Origin: Bradyrhizobium sp. CCBAU 53338
GTDB taxonomy: Bacteria; Pseudomonadota; Alphaproteobacteria; Rhizobiales; Xanthobacteraceae
Reading direction: 5' to 3'
Assembly: GCF_015291665.1 (NCBI RefSeq)
Contig: NZ_CP030048.1
Span: 6,979,501-7,043,500 of the forward strand
DNA length: 64,000 bases
Shown: piece by piece, positions 17,321 to 27,650 of the stretch
How the letters are laid out: each line of letters begins with the position of its first letter
Position numbering within the stretch: the first letter of the stretch is position 1
Notes under the pieces: model-generated
Told to the model about the DNA's origin: nothing
Seen by the model: only the letters and a program-made list of their open reading frames with translations
The model's database searches: none
Made by a program: the position numbers and the translations under genes

Positions 17321-18253
17321 CTACTTCAGGAGCTTCGCGACGTTGTCCTTCGTCACCAGATCGAGACCGGTGTAGATCGTTTCCGGAACCTTCTGGCCCT
17401 TCTTGATCGCCAGCAACGTGTCCATCGACTTCTCGCCCATTTCGAACGGGCGCTGACCGGTGAGCGCGTTGGAGTAGCCATCGCGAAGCAACTCGAGCTG
17501 CATCTTCAGTGTATCGGCGACGACGAGCGTCAGCTTGCCGCTGTCGATGTCCTTCTTGTTCTTGTTGACGAAGGCCTTGAAGCCCTCGGGCGCGAACATC
17601 GGCCAGCCGCCGACCGGAACGATTGCGGCGAGATCCGGCGTCGCCGTGCGCAGGTCGGACATCTGCTGGACCGCGAGCGTGGAATCGTCGTTGCAGAAGG
17701 TCGGCGACCCCTGCACCTCGACCCACTTCGAGCCCTTGAGCGCCTCGCGAACACCATCGACGCGTTCGGCGAGATTCTTCGCACCCGGGCCGCCGGACAC
17801 CATGGCGTATTTGCCGCCCTCGGGCCGGAGCTGGAGCAATTGCTTGCCAAGCGCCAAGCCGAAATCCTTGTTGTTGGTGCCGATATAGGCGATGCGCTTG
17901 GAGCCCGGCGCATCCGCGTCGAACGTGATGACGGGGATGCCGGCCGCGGTCGCAGCCTCAATCGACTTGGTCATGGACGCGACGTCGGCCACCGAGATCG
18001 CGAGCCCATCCACCTTCTGGGTGATGAAGTCCTGGATGATCTGCGCCTGCGTCGCCGGCTCGTGCTCGATCGGCCCCTTGTAGATGCACTCGACGTTGCC
18101 GAGTTCCTTGGCTCGCTTCATGCAGCCGTCACGCGCCACGTCGAAGAACGGGTTGTTCATCGCCTTGGGAACGACGGCGAACTTGTAGGTCTGGGCAAAT
18201 GCCGGGGTCGCCATCATCGCGATGGTCACGCCGGCCAACAGAAGCTTCTTCAT
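17321..18253 (-). CDS. Sugar ABC transporter periplasmic binding protein
   Basis: 310 residues with a signal peptide ending AFA. It has the ribose/xylose-type Peripla_BP_4 pattern: YKFAVVPKAMNNPFFDVARD, ISVADVASMTKSIEAATAAG, ITFDADAPGSKRIAYIGTNN and DFGLALGKQLLQL. It delivers a sugar to the permease encoded directly upstream. Given xylA and xylB in the same operon, D-xylose or a similar aldose is the most likely ligand. Start ATG 18253 precedes the signal peptide. Confidence 0.9.
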   Translation of the reverse strand: MKKLLLAGVTIAMMATPAFAQTYKFAVVPKAMNNPFFDVARDGCMKRAKELGNVECIYKGPIEHEPATQAQIIQDFITQKVDGLAISVADVASMTKSIEAATAAGIPVITFDADAPGSKRIAYIGTNNKDFGLALGKQLLQLRPEGGKYAMVSGGPGAKNLAERVDGVREALKGSKWVEVQGSPTFCNDDSTLAVQQMSDLRTATPDLAAIVPVGGWPMFAPEGFKAFVNKNKKDIDSGKLTLVVADTLKMQLELLRDGYSNALTGQRPFEMGEKSMDTLLAIKKGQKVPETIYTGLDLVTKDNVAKLLK

Positions 18254-18346
18254 GCTTTCCCTCCACACTTTAATGCCTATCCATTTGTGATGTGATGCTC
18301 CGGCAGGCGGATAGACGATCTTTCGTTGTCCTTCCGGAGTAACCCG

Positions 18347-19416
18347 TTACGTCATGCGCGAGCGGACGCGGTCGACCAGCACGGCAAGGATGATGATCAC
18401 GCCAACCAGCGTCTGCTGCCAGTAGGAGTTGACCTGCGCCAGCACGAGGCCGTTGCGGATCACCTCCAGCAGCACGCAGCCGACGATGGCGCCGAGCGGG
18501 CCGCCGAGGCCGCCCGCGAGATTGGCGCCGCCGATGACGGCGGCGGCGATGACGTTGAGCTCGTAGGACGTCGCCATGTTTGCGGGTGCGGATCCCAGCC
18601 AGCCCGAGATGATGATGCCCTGCAGGCCGGCGGCGAGCGCGCAGATCACATAGACCTCGATTTTCACGCGCACGACCGGAATGCCGGTCAATTCCGCCGC
18701 CTTCTCGTTGCCGCCGAGCGCGAAGACGTGGCGACCGAAGCTGGAGTGATGCAGCACGACCGCCATCACCACCGCGAGGATCACCAGGTAGATGAAGGGC
18801 GCGGGCATGCCGTACACGTCACCCGAGGTCAGCGCGTAGAAGAGATCGGCATCGGGCCCGCCCGGGAAGCTGCCACGGCCGTTCGAGACGACATAAGCGA
18901 GCCCGCGCACGATCGACAGCATGCCGAGCGTGGTGACGAAGGGCGACAGGCCGAGCACCGCAATGCAGAAGCCGTTGACTATTCCGACGATGAACGCGAC
19001 GAGCAGACCTGCAAGCACCGAGATCAGAAGGATCAAGCCGGGCACATTGGCGACGACCGTCTTGCCGTCGGCGGCCAGATGGACGAAGGGCGATCCCGGT
19101 GCCGACAGCTCGACCATGACCATGGAGGTGATCATCGCCGAAAAACACATCATCGAGCCGACGGAGAGATCAATCCCGCCGGTGATGATGACGAACGTGA
19201 TTCCGAGCGTGGCAATGGCGATGAAGGAAAAGTTCTTCGCCACATTCTGCATGTTGCCTTCGGTGAAGAAGTAAGGGCTGGCAAAACGCATTGCGATCAT
19301 CAGCACGATCAGCGCCAGCAGGACGTAGCCGGTCTGCGAGGCAAAGATGCCGCGCTGCCACCACTTGGTCTTGCCGACGTTGGAGAACGTAACGGGGGAT
19401 TCCAGGGGCATGGCCA

Positions 19417-19417
<1 letters not shown>
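18347..19417 (-). CDS. Sugar ABC transporter permease (RbsC/XylH type)
   Basis: 356 residues with about 9-10 hydrophobic segments. The family motif NATEYELNVIAAAVIGGANLAGG is represented by SYELNVIAAAVIGGANLAGG, and GLSPFVTTLGMLSIVRGLAY is the other conserved block. It forms the channel with the binding protein and the single-domain ATPase. Its ATG overlaps the stop of the ATPase gene (TGATG), showing translational coupling. Confidence 0.93.
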
Positions 19418-20175
<758 letters not shown>

Positions 20176-20186
20176 CACGACCTCGC

Positions 20187-21509
20187 TCAGACGTAGCGGT
20201 TGACGAGTGATTCCAGATATTCCTGCCGGCCCGACCGCGGCTGCGGGTCGAAGCCCGCCCCGAGCGCGCGATCGGAGAGATCCGCGAGCGACCGCTGGCC
20301 GCCGAGAATGGCGCGACCCTCGGGCCCGGCCCATCCCTCGTAGCGCTTGGCCAGCGGCGCCGTGAGCGCGCCGGCATCGAGCATGTCGGCGGCGGCGAGG
20401 AACGCCCGTGCGCAGGCATCCATTGAGCCGACATGGGCATGGATGAGATCATCGGGATCGATCGACTGCCGGCGGATCTTGGCGTCGAAATTGAGCCCGC
20501 CGGAGGTGAAGCCGCCGCGATTCAGGATCTCGTGGAACACCAGCGTGAGCTCACCGACGTTCATCGCGAACTGGTCGGTATCCCAGCCGAGCAGATCGTC
20601 GCCGCGGTTGACGTCGAGCGAGCCGAACACGCCGAGCGCCTCGGCGAGCGCGACCTCGTGATGAAAGGAATGCCCGGCAAGAATGGCGTGGTTCTGCTCG
20701 ATGTTGAGCTTGACGTCCTTGAGCAGATCGTAGCGTGCGAGGAAGCCGTAGCAGGTGGCCACGTCGAAATCGTATTGATGCTTGGTCGGCTCCTTCGGCT
20801 TCGGCTCGATCAAGATCGGGCCTTTGAAGCCGATCTTGTGCTTGTGCTCGACCACCAGCGACACGAACCGGCCGAGCTGGTCGAGCTCGCGCTTGAGATC
20901 GGTGTTGAGCAGCGTCTCGTAACCCTCGCGGCCGCCCCAGAGCACATAGTTCTGGCCGCCGAGCCGGTGCGTCACCTCCAACGCGGCGCGGACCTGGCCG
21001 GCGGCATAGGTGAAGATCTCGGGGTCCGGATTGGTTGCGGCCCCCGCCATGTAGCGGCGATGCGTGAACAGGTTCGCAGTGCCCCAGAGCAGGCGAACCT
21101 TGGCTGATGCCATCTTGGCTTCGAACACATCGGCGATGGCGTTGAGGTTGGCGACGGATTCTTGGAGCGAGTTGCCCTCGGGCGCCGCGTCGACGTCGTG
21201 GAAGGTGTAGAAGGGCACATCGAGCAGACGAAACAGTTCGAAGGCGACATCAGCCTTGGCGCGCGCCATCGCCATCGCATCGCTGCCGTGGTGCCAGGGC
21301 CGCATGAACGTCTCGCCCCCGAAGGGATCGCCGCCCGGCCAGCACAGCGAATGCCAGTAGCAGACCGCAAAGCGTAAGTGATCCTCCAGCCTGCGGCCGT
21401 GGACCATGCGGTCCTTGTCGTACCAGCGGAAGGCGAGTGCATGTCCCGCATCCTTGCCGACAAAGGCAACAGGCGTGCTGGCATCGAAGAATTTCGTTGG
21501 CGCGTTCAC
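20187..21509 (-). CDS. xylA: Xylose isomerase
   Basis: 440 residues. Catalytic and metal residues are visible: the His in [34 protein letters not shown] with the metal-binding Glu/Lys, [15 protein letters not shown] and the Asp cluster in LLGWDTDQF. It converts D-xylose to D-xylulose. The start is GTG at 21509, immediately after the xylB stop, so the two are tightly coupled. The long class II form has an N-terminal insert that is present here. Confidence 0.97.
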   Translation of the reverse strand: MNAPTKFFDASTPVAFVGKDAGHALAFRWYDKDRMVHGRRLEDHLRFAVCYWHSLCWPGGDPFGGETFMRPWHHGSDAMAMARAKADVAFELFRLLDVPFYTFHDVDAAPEGNSLQESVANLNAIADVFEAKMASAKVRLLWGTANLFTHRRYMAGAATNPDPEIFTYAAGQVRAALEVTHRLGGQNYVLWGGREGYETLLNTDLKRELDQLGRFVSLVVEHKHKIGFKGPILIEPKPKEPTKHQYDFDVATCYGFLARYDLLKDVKLNIEQNHAILAGHSFHHEVALAEALGVFGSLDVNRGDDLLGWDTDQFAMNVGELTLVFHEILNRGGFTSGGLNFDAKIRRQSIDPDDLIHAHVGSMDACARAFLAAADMLDAGALTAPLAKRYEGWAGPEGRAILGGQRSLADLSDRALGAGFDPQPRSGRQEYLESLVNRYV

Positions 21510-22964
21510 TTACGTCGTCTCCTTCAACGCGGGATAAAGCTTGCGCCAACTGCGATAGGCCTCGTCATAGACGGACGCAGCGGAGGCGCGAGGCGTGAAA
21601 CTGGCAAGCCGTCGCGGACGGGTGCACACTTGGGCCGGGTCTTCGCCTGATACCGCAAGCCGGCCGAGCCGCGCGGCGCCGAGTGCGGCGCCGACCTCGC
21701 CCTCCTCGACGCGATGCACGGCAATGCCGAGCACGTCGGCGCAGATCTGCGCCCAGAGCGGTGAGCGCGAACCACCGCCGACGAGATCAACGTCGGTGAT
21801 CGCCCCGCCCGCAGCGCTCAGCGCAGCCAGATTGTCGCGCGCGGCGAAAGCGACGCCTTCGAGCACGGCCTGGACGATCTGGTTGCGGCCGGTCGCAGCC
21901 CGCAGGCCGACGAAGGCGCCGCTCGCGGCGGCATCATTGTGCGGCGTGCGCTCGCCGTCGAGATAGGGCAGGAATTTGACGGGGCTCGGGCCGTCGACGC
22001 GCTGGCCGAGCGGGGCCAGCAAGGCCGCTGCGGGCGTCTCCATCACGTTCGCGAGCCAGGCGAGCGAGGCCGCCGCCGACAGCATCACGCCCATCTGGTG
22101 CCAGAGGTCAGGCAGCGCGTGGCAGAACGCATGCACCGCCGCTTCGGGCGCCGGCGCAAAGCGATCGGTGACGCGGAACACCACGCCGGAGGTGCCGAGC
22201 GACAGGAAGGCGTCGCCCGGTGCGATGGCGCCGAGACCGATCGCGCTGGCGGCGTTATCGCCGGCGCCGCCGGCAACCACGACGTCCCTCGCCATGCCCC
22301 AGCGCTGCGCGAATTCACCGGCGAGCACCGCACTCACCTCGCTGCCTTCGACGAGGCGCGGCATGTGATGCAGATCGAGACCGGCGGCGTTGAGCAGCTC
22401 CGCCGACCAGTCACGTCGGCCAACGTCGAGCCACAGCGTGCCTGATGCGTCCGACATGTCCTCGGCCATCTCGCCGGTGAGGCGATAGCGGACATAGGCC
22501 TTCGGCAGCAGCACCTTCGCCACCCGCTTGAAAATATCGGGCTCGTGCCGCGCGACCCAGAGCAGCTTTGGCGCGGTGAAGCCGGCCATCGCGAAATTGC
22601 CGGCGATCGCGCGCAATGACGGGCAGCGGCGTTCGAGCTCGATGCATTCGGCATGCGAGCGGCCATCGTTCCAGAGGATGGCGGGGCGCAGCGGGCGCCC
22701 ATCCCCATCCAGCAGTGTCGCGCCGTGCATCTGGCCCGAGAGGCCGATGCCGCGCACGCCGGCGACGTCACGCGGATGAGCGGCGGCGAGATCGTCGATG
22801 GCACCGATGGCTGCCTCGACCCAGGCATCGGCATCCTGCTCGGACCACAACGGTGCGGGGTGCGACAACGCAAGCTCGCGCGCGGCCGTCGCGACCACCG
22901 CGCCGGCCTCGTTCACAAGCACCGCTTTCACACCGGACGTGCCGATGTCCACTCCGAGATACAA
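21510..22964 (-). CDS. xylB: Xylulokinase
   Basis: 484 residues of the FGGY kinase family. It begins YLGVDIGTSGVKAVLVNEAG (phosphate 1 loop), followed by GLSGQMHGATLLD (substrate contact) and AGGAGDNAASAIGLG, with the catalytic Asp. It phosphorylates D-xylulose to D-xylulose 5-phosphate, which enters the pentose phosphate pathway. It is the first gene of a seven-gene operon in the order xylB-xylA-ATPase-permease-binding protein-AKR-lactonase. A LacI-type regulator lies upstream on the same strand. Confidence 0.96.
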   Translation of the reverse strand: MYLGVDIGTSGVKAVLVNEAGAVVATAARELALSHPAPLWSEQDADAWVEAAIGAIDDLAAAHPRDVAGVRGIGLSGQMHGATLLDGDGRPLRPAILWNDGRSHAECIELERRCPSLRAIAGNFAMAGFTAPKLLWVARHEPDIFKRVAKVLLPKAYVRYRLTGEMAEDMSDASGTLWLDVGRRDWSAELLNAAGLDLHHMPRLVEGSEVSAVLAGEFAQRWGMARDVVVAGGAGDNAASAIGLGAIAPGDAFLSLGTSGVVFRVTDRFAPAPEAAVHAFCHALPDLWHQMGVMLSAAASLAWLANVMETPAAALLAPLGQRVDGPSPVKFLPYLDGERTPHNDAAASGAFVGLRAATGRNQIVQAVLEGVAFAARDNLAALSAAGGAITDVDLVGGGSRSPLWAQICADVLGIAVHRVEEGEVGAALGAARLGRLAVSGEDPAQVCTRPRRLASFTPRASAASVYDEAYRSWRKLYPALKETT

Positions 22965-23051
22965 GTTCGTCCTCCCCTTCCCTTTTGCAGCGCACGAACT
23001 GACGTCGCGCTTCCTGCAATCGGTCTCCTAAAAAAGCACCGCGCCTTGCGG

Positions 23052-24110
23052 CTACGGCAGATTGTCCCGCATCAGGATGTCGATGCGGATATTCTCCTGT
23101 TCGCTCAGGATCGGCTCGTTGCGCGCAAGCGACAGCAGCACGCGCACGGCGGCGCGGGCCTCGTGCCCCGGATTCTGCGAGATCGCGGCATCGAGCGTGC
23201 CTTGAAGCAGCAGTCTTCGCGTCATCGCCGTGAGATCATGGGCGATGAAGACGATCTGCTTCTCGCGGCCGGCCTCGGTCAGGGCCTTTGCGACGCCCTG
23301 CGTGCCGGCGCCGACATTGTAGAGGCCGATGATGTCGGGGTGCTTGCCGAGCAATCGCGATATCAGCTGCTCGGATCGGTCGTCGTCGTCGCGTCCCTCG
23401 AGCAGAGGCAGGATGTCGAGGTGCGAAAATTCCGACGCCATCACCTGATTGAAGCCGAAGATACGCTCGGCATGGTCGCGCAGGCCCTGCGAACCCGCGA
23501 TGATGCCGATCTTGCCGGACTTCTGGCCGACCAGCCGCCCGACCAGCGCGCCGGCGGTGCGGCCGGCAGCGATGTTGTCGATGCCGACATAATGGTGCCG
23601 GCGCGACGACGGCACATCCGAGACCAGCGTCACCACCTTGGTGCCGGCATCGACGAGATCGTTGATCGCAGCGCGAACGCCGGGATGATCCAGCGCCACC
23701 ACGGCAATGCCGTCGTAATTGCCCGACAGCGCCTCGAGCGAGGCCGCGAGCACGGATGGATCGAACACATCCGTATTGATCAGCTCGACGCCGAGACGGC
23801 GGGCCGAGAGCCAGGCGGACATCTCGCCGAGATAGGCCTCGATCTGCTGCATGAACGGGTTCGCTCCCGTCGGCATCACGAAGGCGAAGCGGCGGGCTCG
23901 GCCGCGGGCGAGTTCGGCGGCCGCCACATGCGGCTGGAAAGCGTTGCGCGCGATGATCTCCTGGACGCGCCGGACCGTGTCCGGCCGCACACCGGGGCGG
24001 TTATGCAGGACGCGGTCGACCGTCGCCAAGCTGACACCGGCCTCGCGGGCGATGTCCTTCAGCGTCAACGCGGCGGAGGCGGTCAGACCTTCTGAAGTCT
24101 CTTGGGCCAT
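23052..24110 (-). CDS. LacI family transcriptional regulator, likely of the xylose operon
   Basis: 352 residues: an N-terminal LacI DNA-binding domain (TLKDIAREAGVSLATVDRVL, residues 16-35, then NRPGV as hinge lead) and a periplasmic-binding-like effector domain with FAFVMPTGANPFMQQIEAYL. The sensor part is of the ribose/xylose type, consistent with a sugar effector. Its stop is 87 bp from the xylB start on the same strand, so it could be the first gene of the operon or a separate unit. The candidate operator upstream is listed separately. Confidence 0.9.
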   Translation of the reverse strand: MAQETSEGLTASAALTLKDIAREAGVSLATVDRVLHNRPGVRPDTVRRVQEIIARNAFQPHVAAAELARGRARRFAFVMPTGANPFMQQIEAYLGEMSAWLSARRLGVELINTDVFDPSVLAASLEALSGNYDGIAVVALDHPGVRAAINDLVDAGTKVVTLVSDVPSSRRHHYVGIDNIAAGRTAGALVGRLVGQKSGKIGIIAGSQGLRDHAERIFGFNQVMASEFSHLDILPLLEGRDDDDRSEQLISRLLGKHPDIIGLYNVGAGTQGVAKALTEAGREKQIVFIAHDLTAMTRRLLLQGTLDAAISQNPGHEARAAVRVLLSLARNEPILSEQENIRIDILMRDNLP

Positions 24111-24131
24111 GCCTGAAGGCTAGCAGAGGCG

Positions 24132-24163
24132 TTTTGAGGTGCGCAACTCATTTTGAGGCGCAA
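24132..24163. promoter_or_regulatory. Candidate operator upstream of the LacI-type regulator
   Basis: A near-perfect direct repeat, TTTTGAGGTGCGCAA then TTTTGAGGCGCAA, overlaps an inverted repeat TGAG-N8-CTCA. It lies just upstream of the regulator's start at 24110, where autoregulation would be expected. No spacing or binding data support it beyond the repeats. Confidence 0.3.
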
Positions 24164-24202
24164 GGCGATCTTTTCGAGCCGCGGTTGCGCCGACGCTCGG
24201 CG

Positions 24203-24670
24203 CTAGGCGCTCAGATCAAGCGTGAGAAAAAGACTGTTGGAATCCTCGACATAGCCCTCGAACGGGGCGCAGGGCACGAAGCCGTGGGCCCGGTAGAGCG
24301 CGTGCGCCGGCTTGAAATAATCCCACGAGCCGGTCTCCAGGCTCAGCCGCTTGATGCCGCGCTGGCCCGCCTCGGCGATGATGTGACGGAGCATCAGGCC
24401 GCCAAAACCGCGGCGACGCGTGGTCTGGAGCGTATGCATCGACTTCACCTCGCCATGGTCGGGCGAGAGCGTCTTCAGCGCGCCGGTCGCGACCAGCGTT
24501 TCGCCGTCCCAGCCGGTCCAGAACGCGACGTCGCTGGCGCGAAGGCCTGCAAGATCGAGCGCGTGCGCGCTGCCCGGAGCGGTCTGGGCCCGCGCCGCCG
24601 TGACGTGATGGTCGAGCAGCGCGACGACGCGCGGATCGAAGGTATCTCCGGCGCGGATCTGCATCGTCAT
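24203..24670 (-). CDS. GNAT family N-acetyltransferase
   Basis: 155 residues. The acetyl-CoA-binding motif A is in HTLQTTRRRGFGGLMLRHII (R/Q-x-x-G-x-G/A type) and motif B follows (YRAHGF). The substrate cannot be told. The start ATG 24670 overlaps the upstream acetyltransferase stop by 4 bp, so it is the last gene of a coupled three-gene unit with the cupin regulator. Confidence 0.87.
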   Translation of the reverse strand: MTMQIRAGDTFDPRVVALLDHHVTAARAQTAPGSAHALDLAGLRASDVAFWTGWDGETLVATGALKTLSPDHGEVKSMHTLQTTRRRGFGGLMLRHIIAEAGQRGIKRLSLETGSWDYFKPAHALYRAHGFVPCAPFEGYVEDSNSLFLTLDLSA

Positions 24671-25182
24671 GGCCTCACGTCACTTGCGAGCATCTTCTGC
24701 ATGAAGACGAGATCGAGCCAGCGGCCGAACTTGCAACCGACCTCCGGCATGCGGGCGACTTCGATAAAGCCGAGCGAGGCGTGCAAGCCGATCGAGCCGG
24801 CATTGGCGGCCTCGATGCCGGCGATCATGGCGTGCTTGTTCATTGCGCTGGCGCGCTCGATCAGCGCGGCCAGAAGGCTGCGGCCGATGCCGGCGCGATG
24901 GTGCCGCTCGTCGACATAGACCGAATTCTCCACGGTGTGGCGATAGCCGGGAAAGGGACGGAAATCGCCGAACGAGGCGAAGCCGACGACGTCCCTGCCC
25001 TTCATCGCGACCAGCACGGGATAGCCCGCGCCTTGCCGCGTGCGGATCCATTCGCGCCGCGAGTCGAGATCAGCCGGGCCGTCGGTCCAGACCGCCGTGG
25101 TGTTGATGGCGGCGAAATTGTAGATGGCGAGAATGTCCTCGGCATCCTCGAGCGTTGCGTCCCGTACGATCAGCGACATCAT
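24667..25182 (-). CDS. GNAT acetyltransferase, phosphinothricin/methionine sulfone acetyltransferase-like
   Basis: 171 residues with the PAT-family pattern: IVRDATLEDAEDILAIYN, TTAVWTDGP, the acetyl-CoA loop VYVDERHHRAGIGRSLLAAL, then ANAGSIGLHASLGF. Relatives acetylate the amino group of phosphinothricin, methionine sulfone or sulfoximine. Here the ATG at 25182 overlaps the stop of the upstream cupin regulator (ATGA), which indicates coupled expression. An in-frame upstream extension overlaps that regulator in another frame and is not real. Confidence 0.88.
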   Translation of the reverse strand: MMSLIVRDATLEDAEDILAIYNFAAINTTAVWTDGPADLDSRREWIRTRQGAGYPVLVAMKGRDVVGFASFGDFRPFPGYRHTVENSVYVDERHHRAGIGRSLLAALIERASAMNKHAMIAGIEAANAGSIGLHASLGFIEVARMPEVGCKFGRWLDLVFMQKMLASDVRP

Positions 25183-25760
25183 ATTTTCCCGTAAGAGGTG
25201 CCGCGCCTGGTGATGATGACGTAGCGGGCATCCTGTTTGGTTTCGTTCTCGAAGGTCACCGCGCGCATCACGTCGAAGTCGAGACAGTCGCCTTCGCGCA
25301 GGCGCACCGTCTTGGCGTCGATATGCACGCAGACCGCGCCCTCCAGCATCAGGAGCTGCTGGGTGAAGGCGTTGCGGCCCCAGGGGCTGTAGGGCACCCG
25401 CGCGCCGGCCGGCATGTCGACCACGATGACCTCGATGCCGCTCGCCGCATCGACAGGTGAGGCATGGCGGCGCCGATAGCCGCTGTCGGGGTCGCGCCAG
25501 TGCGGCTGGTCGGCGAGCCGCGTCAGCCGCTCCGGCGGCTTCTCCGAGAGCGCAACGACGTCGCTCAGCGAGACGTCGAGCGCCGCGCAGAGCTTGTTGA
25601 GCAGGGCCGCCGTCGCACTGCTCTGCGCCCGCTCCACCCGCCCGATCATGGCCCGGCTGACACCGGAGCGGCTGGCGAGTTCGTTCAAGGTCATGCCGGC
25701 CTGCGTCCTCAGAATCTTCAAGCGGCGACCGATCGCCCTGTCGAGTTTTTGCTGGTCCAT
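25179..25760 (-). CDS. XRE family regulator with C-terminal cupin domain
   Basis: 193 residues. The HTH is at about 13-70 (LRTQAGMTLNELASRSGVSR) and the cupin barrel at about 105-190, with PAGARVPYSPWG and EGAVCVHIDAKTVRLREGD. Such regulators often bind a small ligand in the cupin and control the next genes. The two acetyltransferase genes follow with overlapping codons, so they are the likely targets. ATG 25760 is at the start of the HTH. Confidence 0.9.
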   Translation of the reverse strand: MDQQKLDRAIGRRLKILRTQAGMTLNELASRSGVSRAMIGRVERAQSSATAALLNKLCAALDVSLSDVVALSEKPPERLTRLADQPHWRDPDSGYRRRHASPVDAASGIEVIVVDMPAGARVPYSPWGRNAFTQQLLMLEGAVCVHIDAKTVRLREGDCLDFDVMRAVTFENETKQDARYVIITRRGTSYGKI

Positions 25761-25934
25761 GGCCTTCCGATCCGAACATCGCCCCGCGCATGGACCGCAT
25801 CCGCCGGACGGAAAGAGATTAAGCCGAAGGCGCGGCGCGTGCCGGGAGCGAGGGGCTAATATATTGGAATCTTTGCGCGCGTGACAGCACCGTCTAGGAT
25901 GCACCAAACGACAACGCAGCGGGGAGGCGATGAC

Positions 25935-26930
25935 ATGAGCGGACCGACGCAGCGGACCATCAAGGCCAACGGCATCAGTCTCAATGTCGCCGAACAGGGC
26001 GAGGGCCCGCTGGTGCTGCTCTGTCATGGCTTTCCGGAGAGCTGGTACTCGTGGCGTCACCAGCTCGAGGCGCTGGCCGCGGCCGGCTACCACGCCGTCG
26101 CGCCCGACATGCGCGGCTACGGCAAGAGCGACAAGCCCGAGGCGATCGACCAGTACACGATCTTCCACTTGATCGGTGATCTCGTCGGCGTGCTCGACGC
26201 GTTCAAGGCAAGGAGCGCCATCATCGTTGGCCATGATTGGGGTGCGGGGATCGCCTGGCACGCAGCGCGGCTGCGCCCCGACCGCTTTCACGCTGCTGCG
26301 ATACTCAGCGTGCCCTATCGCCCGCGAAGCGAGATGCGGCCGACCAGCGTCATGCCGCAGACGACGGATGCACAGTTCTATCAGCTGTACTTCCAGGAGC
26401 CGGGTGCAGCCGAAGCCGAGTTCGAGCGCGATCCGCGCAAGACGCTCGCCGCGATGCTGTTCGGCGGCTCCGGCGAGGGCGTCACCGCCATTCGCGCCAT
26501 GGCGGCTGCGAGCGGACAGCCGTCGAAAGGCGTCGGCATGGTCTCGCGCAAGGACGGCATGTTGCCGAAGGTGCCGGTGCCGCTGCCGTCATGGCTGAGC
26601 GCCGCCGACCTCGATTATTACGCCGGCGAATTCGCCCGCAGCGGCTTCCGCGGGCCGCTGAACTATTATCGCAACATCGATCGCAACTGGGAGCTGATGG
26701 GGGCGTTCGAGGGCGTGAAGGTGGTCGTGCCCACGCTGTTCATGGCCGGCGACCACGACATGGTCATCGCCTTCCCCGGCGCTGCCGATCACCTCGCCAA
26801 CATGAAGCAATGGGTCCCGCAGCTGCGCGAGATCAAGATGCTGCCGGGCTGCGGGCACTGGACGCAGCAGGAGCGGCCGAACGAGGTGAGCGCGGCGCTC
26901 ATCGATTTCTTGCGAAGCTTGCCGGGCTGA
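25935..26930 (+). CDS. Alpha/beta hydrolase, epoxide hydrolase-like
   Basis: 331 residues. The HGxP oxyanion motif is in CHGFPESWYSWRHQ, the nucleophile Asp in VGHDWGAGIAW, and the terminal His in PGCGHWTQQERP. Tyr residues in the cap (for example NYYRN) could be the epoxide-activating ones. It probably opens an epoxide to a diol, though dehalogenases share the fold. ATG 25935 follows a GGGGAGGCGA site; an upstream GTG at 25881 is less likely. Confidence 0.9.
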   Translation: MSGPTQRTIKANGISLNVAEQGEGPLVLLCHGFPESWYSWRHQLEALAAAGYHAVAPDMRGYGKSDKPEAIDQYTIFHLIGDLVGVLDAFKARSAIIVGHDWGAGIAWHAARLRPDRFHAAAILSVPYRPRSEMRPTSVMPQTTDAQFYQLYFQEPGAAEAEFERDPRKTLAAMLFGGSGEGVTAIRAMAAASGQPSKGVGMVSRKDGMLPKVPVPLPSWLSAADLDYYAGEFARSGFRGPLNYYRNIDRNWELMGAFEGVKVVVPTLFMAGDHDMVIAFPGAADHLANMKQWVPQLREIKMLPGCGHWTQQERPNEVSAALIDFLRSLPG

Positions 26931-26935
26931 GTAGC

Positions 26936-27385
26936 CTAGCAGGCCCCCAGCTTGTCGATACGCTTTTGATGCCGGCCGCCTTCAAACGCCGTGCTCAGGA
27001 ACGCCTCGACGCATTCTTTTGCGACCACGTCACCCGTCGTGCGACCGCCCAGCGCCAGAACATTGGCGTCATTGTGCTGGCGGCACAGCCGCGCGCCCGT
27101 GACATCGTGCACCAGCGCGCAACGGATGTGCGCATGGCGGTTGGCCGCGATGGAAATGCCGATGCCCGATCCGCAGACCAGAATGCCGCGCCCGGCCTTG
27201 CCGTCTCTGATCGCATCCGCCAGCTTGTGGGCGAAATCGGGATAGTCGACCGACTCGGGACCGCTTGTGCCGAGGTCCAGCCACTTCACATCGGGCAAAG
27301 CAACCTTCAGGGCTTCCTTGAGGGCAAAGCCCCCGTGATCACAGGCAATCGCGACCACGCGCGCGCTCTCGTCCTTGTCGGCCAT
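26936..27385 (-). CDS. rpiB: Ribose 5-phosphate isomerase B
   Basis: 149 residues of the RpiB/LacAB family. The active-site Cys is in VCGSGIGISIAANR, and the phosphate-binding HDNANVLALGGR segment is matched by HNDANVLALGGRTTG. It interconverts ribose 5-phosphate and ribulose 5-phosphate, downstream of xylulose metabolism. It is convergent with the epoxide hydrolase gene and next to a tRNA gene. Confidence 0.95.
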   Translation of the reverse strand: MADKDESARVVAIACDHGGFALKEALKVALPDVKWLDLGTSGPESVDYPDFAHKLADAIRDGKAGRGILVCGSGIGISIAANRHAHIRCALVHDVTGARLCRQHNDANVLALGGRTTGDVVAKECVEAFLSTAFEGGRHQKRIDKLGAC

Positions 27386-27402
27386 TCGCTGTCCCAGGGG
27401 GT

Positions 27403-27476
27403 TGGAGCGGGCGAAGGGAATCGAACCCTCGTATGCAGCTTGGGAAGCTGCCGTTCTACCATTGAACTACGCCCGC
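27403..27476 (-). tRNA. tRNA-Gly (anticodon CCC)
   Basis: 74 nt with an encoded CCA. The acceptor stem is GCGGGCG (27476-27470) paired with CGCCCGC (27413-27407), with U73 and CCA at 27405-27403. The anticodon stem is GCAGC/GCTGC around the loop TTCCCAA, giving CCC. The T arm GAGGGTTCGATTCCCTT contains the conserved TTCGATTC loop. It reads GGG codons. All four stems form by eye. Confidence 0.97.
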
Positions 27477-27650
27477 CGATGCGCGTCTTCCGCACCCATC
27501 CTGATTAGCCGAGACGGTGTCCGGCGCCAAGCGGTTTGGCGCGCCAGGCTGGACGGTTGTCAACGTCCCGGCAAGATTCCAGGTGCGCCCAATTGTGGCG
27601 GTGTTATGATCCGACGTCTGGGGAAAACCTGCACTGAGTGGGGCGTGTGC

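Noticed and set aside
24667..25800. A 377-codon reading of the PAT-like acetyltransferase
   Set aside because: The first half is an out-of-frame reading of the cupin regulator gene; the acetyltransferase begins at 25182.
27307..27495. A small minus-strand open frame over the tRNA-Gly gene
   Set aside because: It reads through a clear tRNA and has no coding features.
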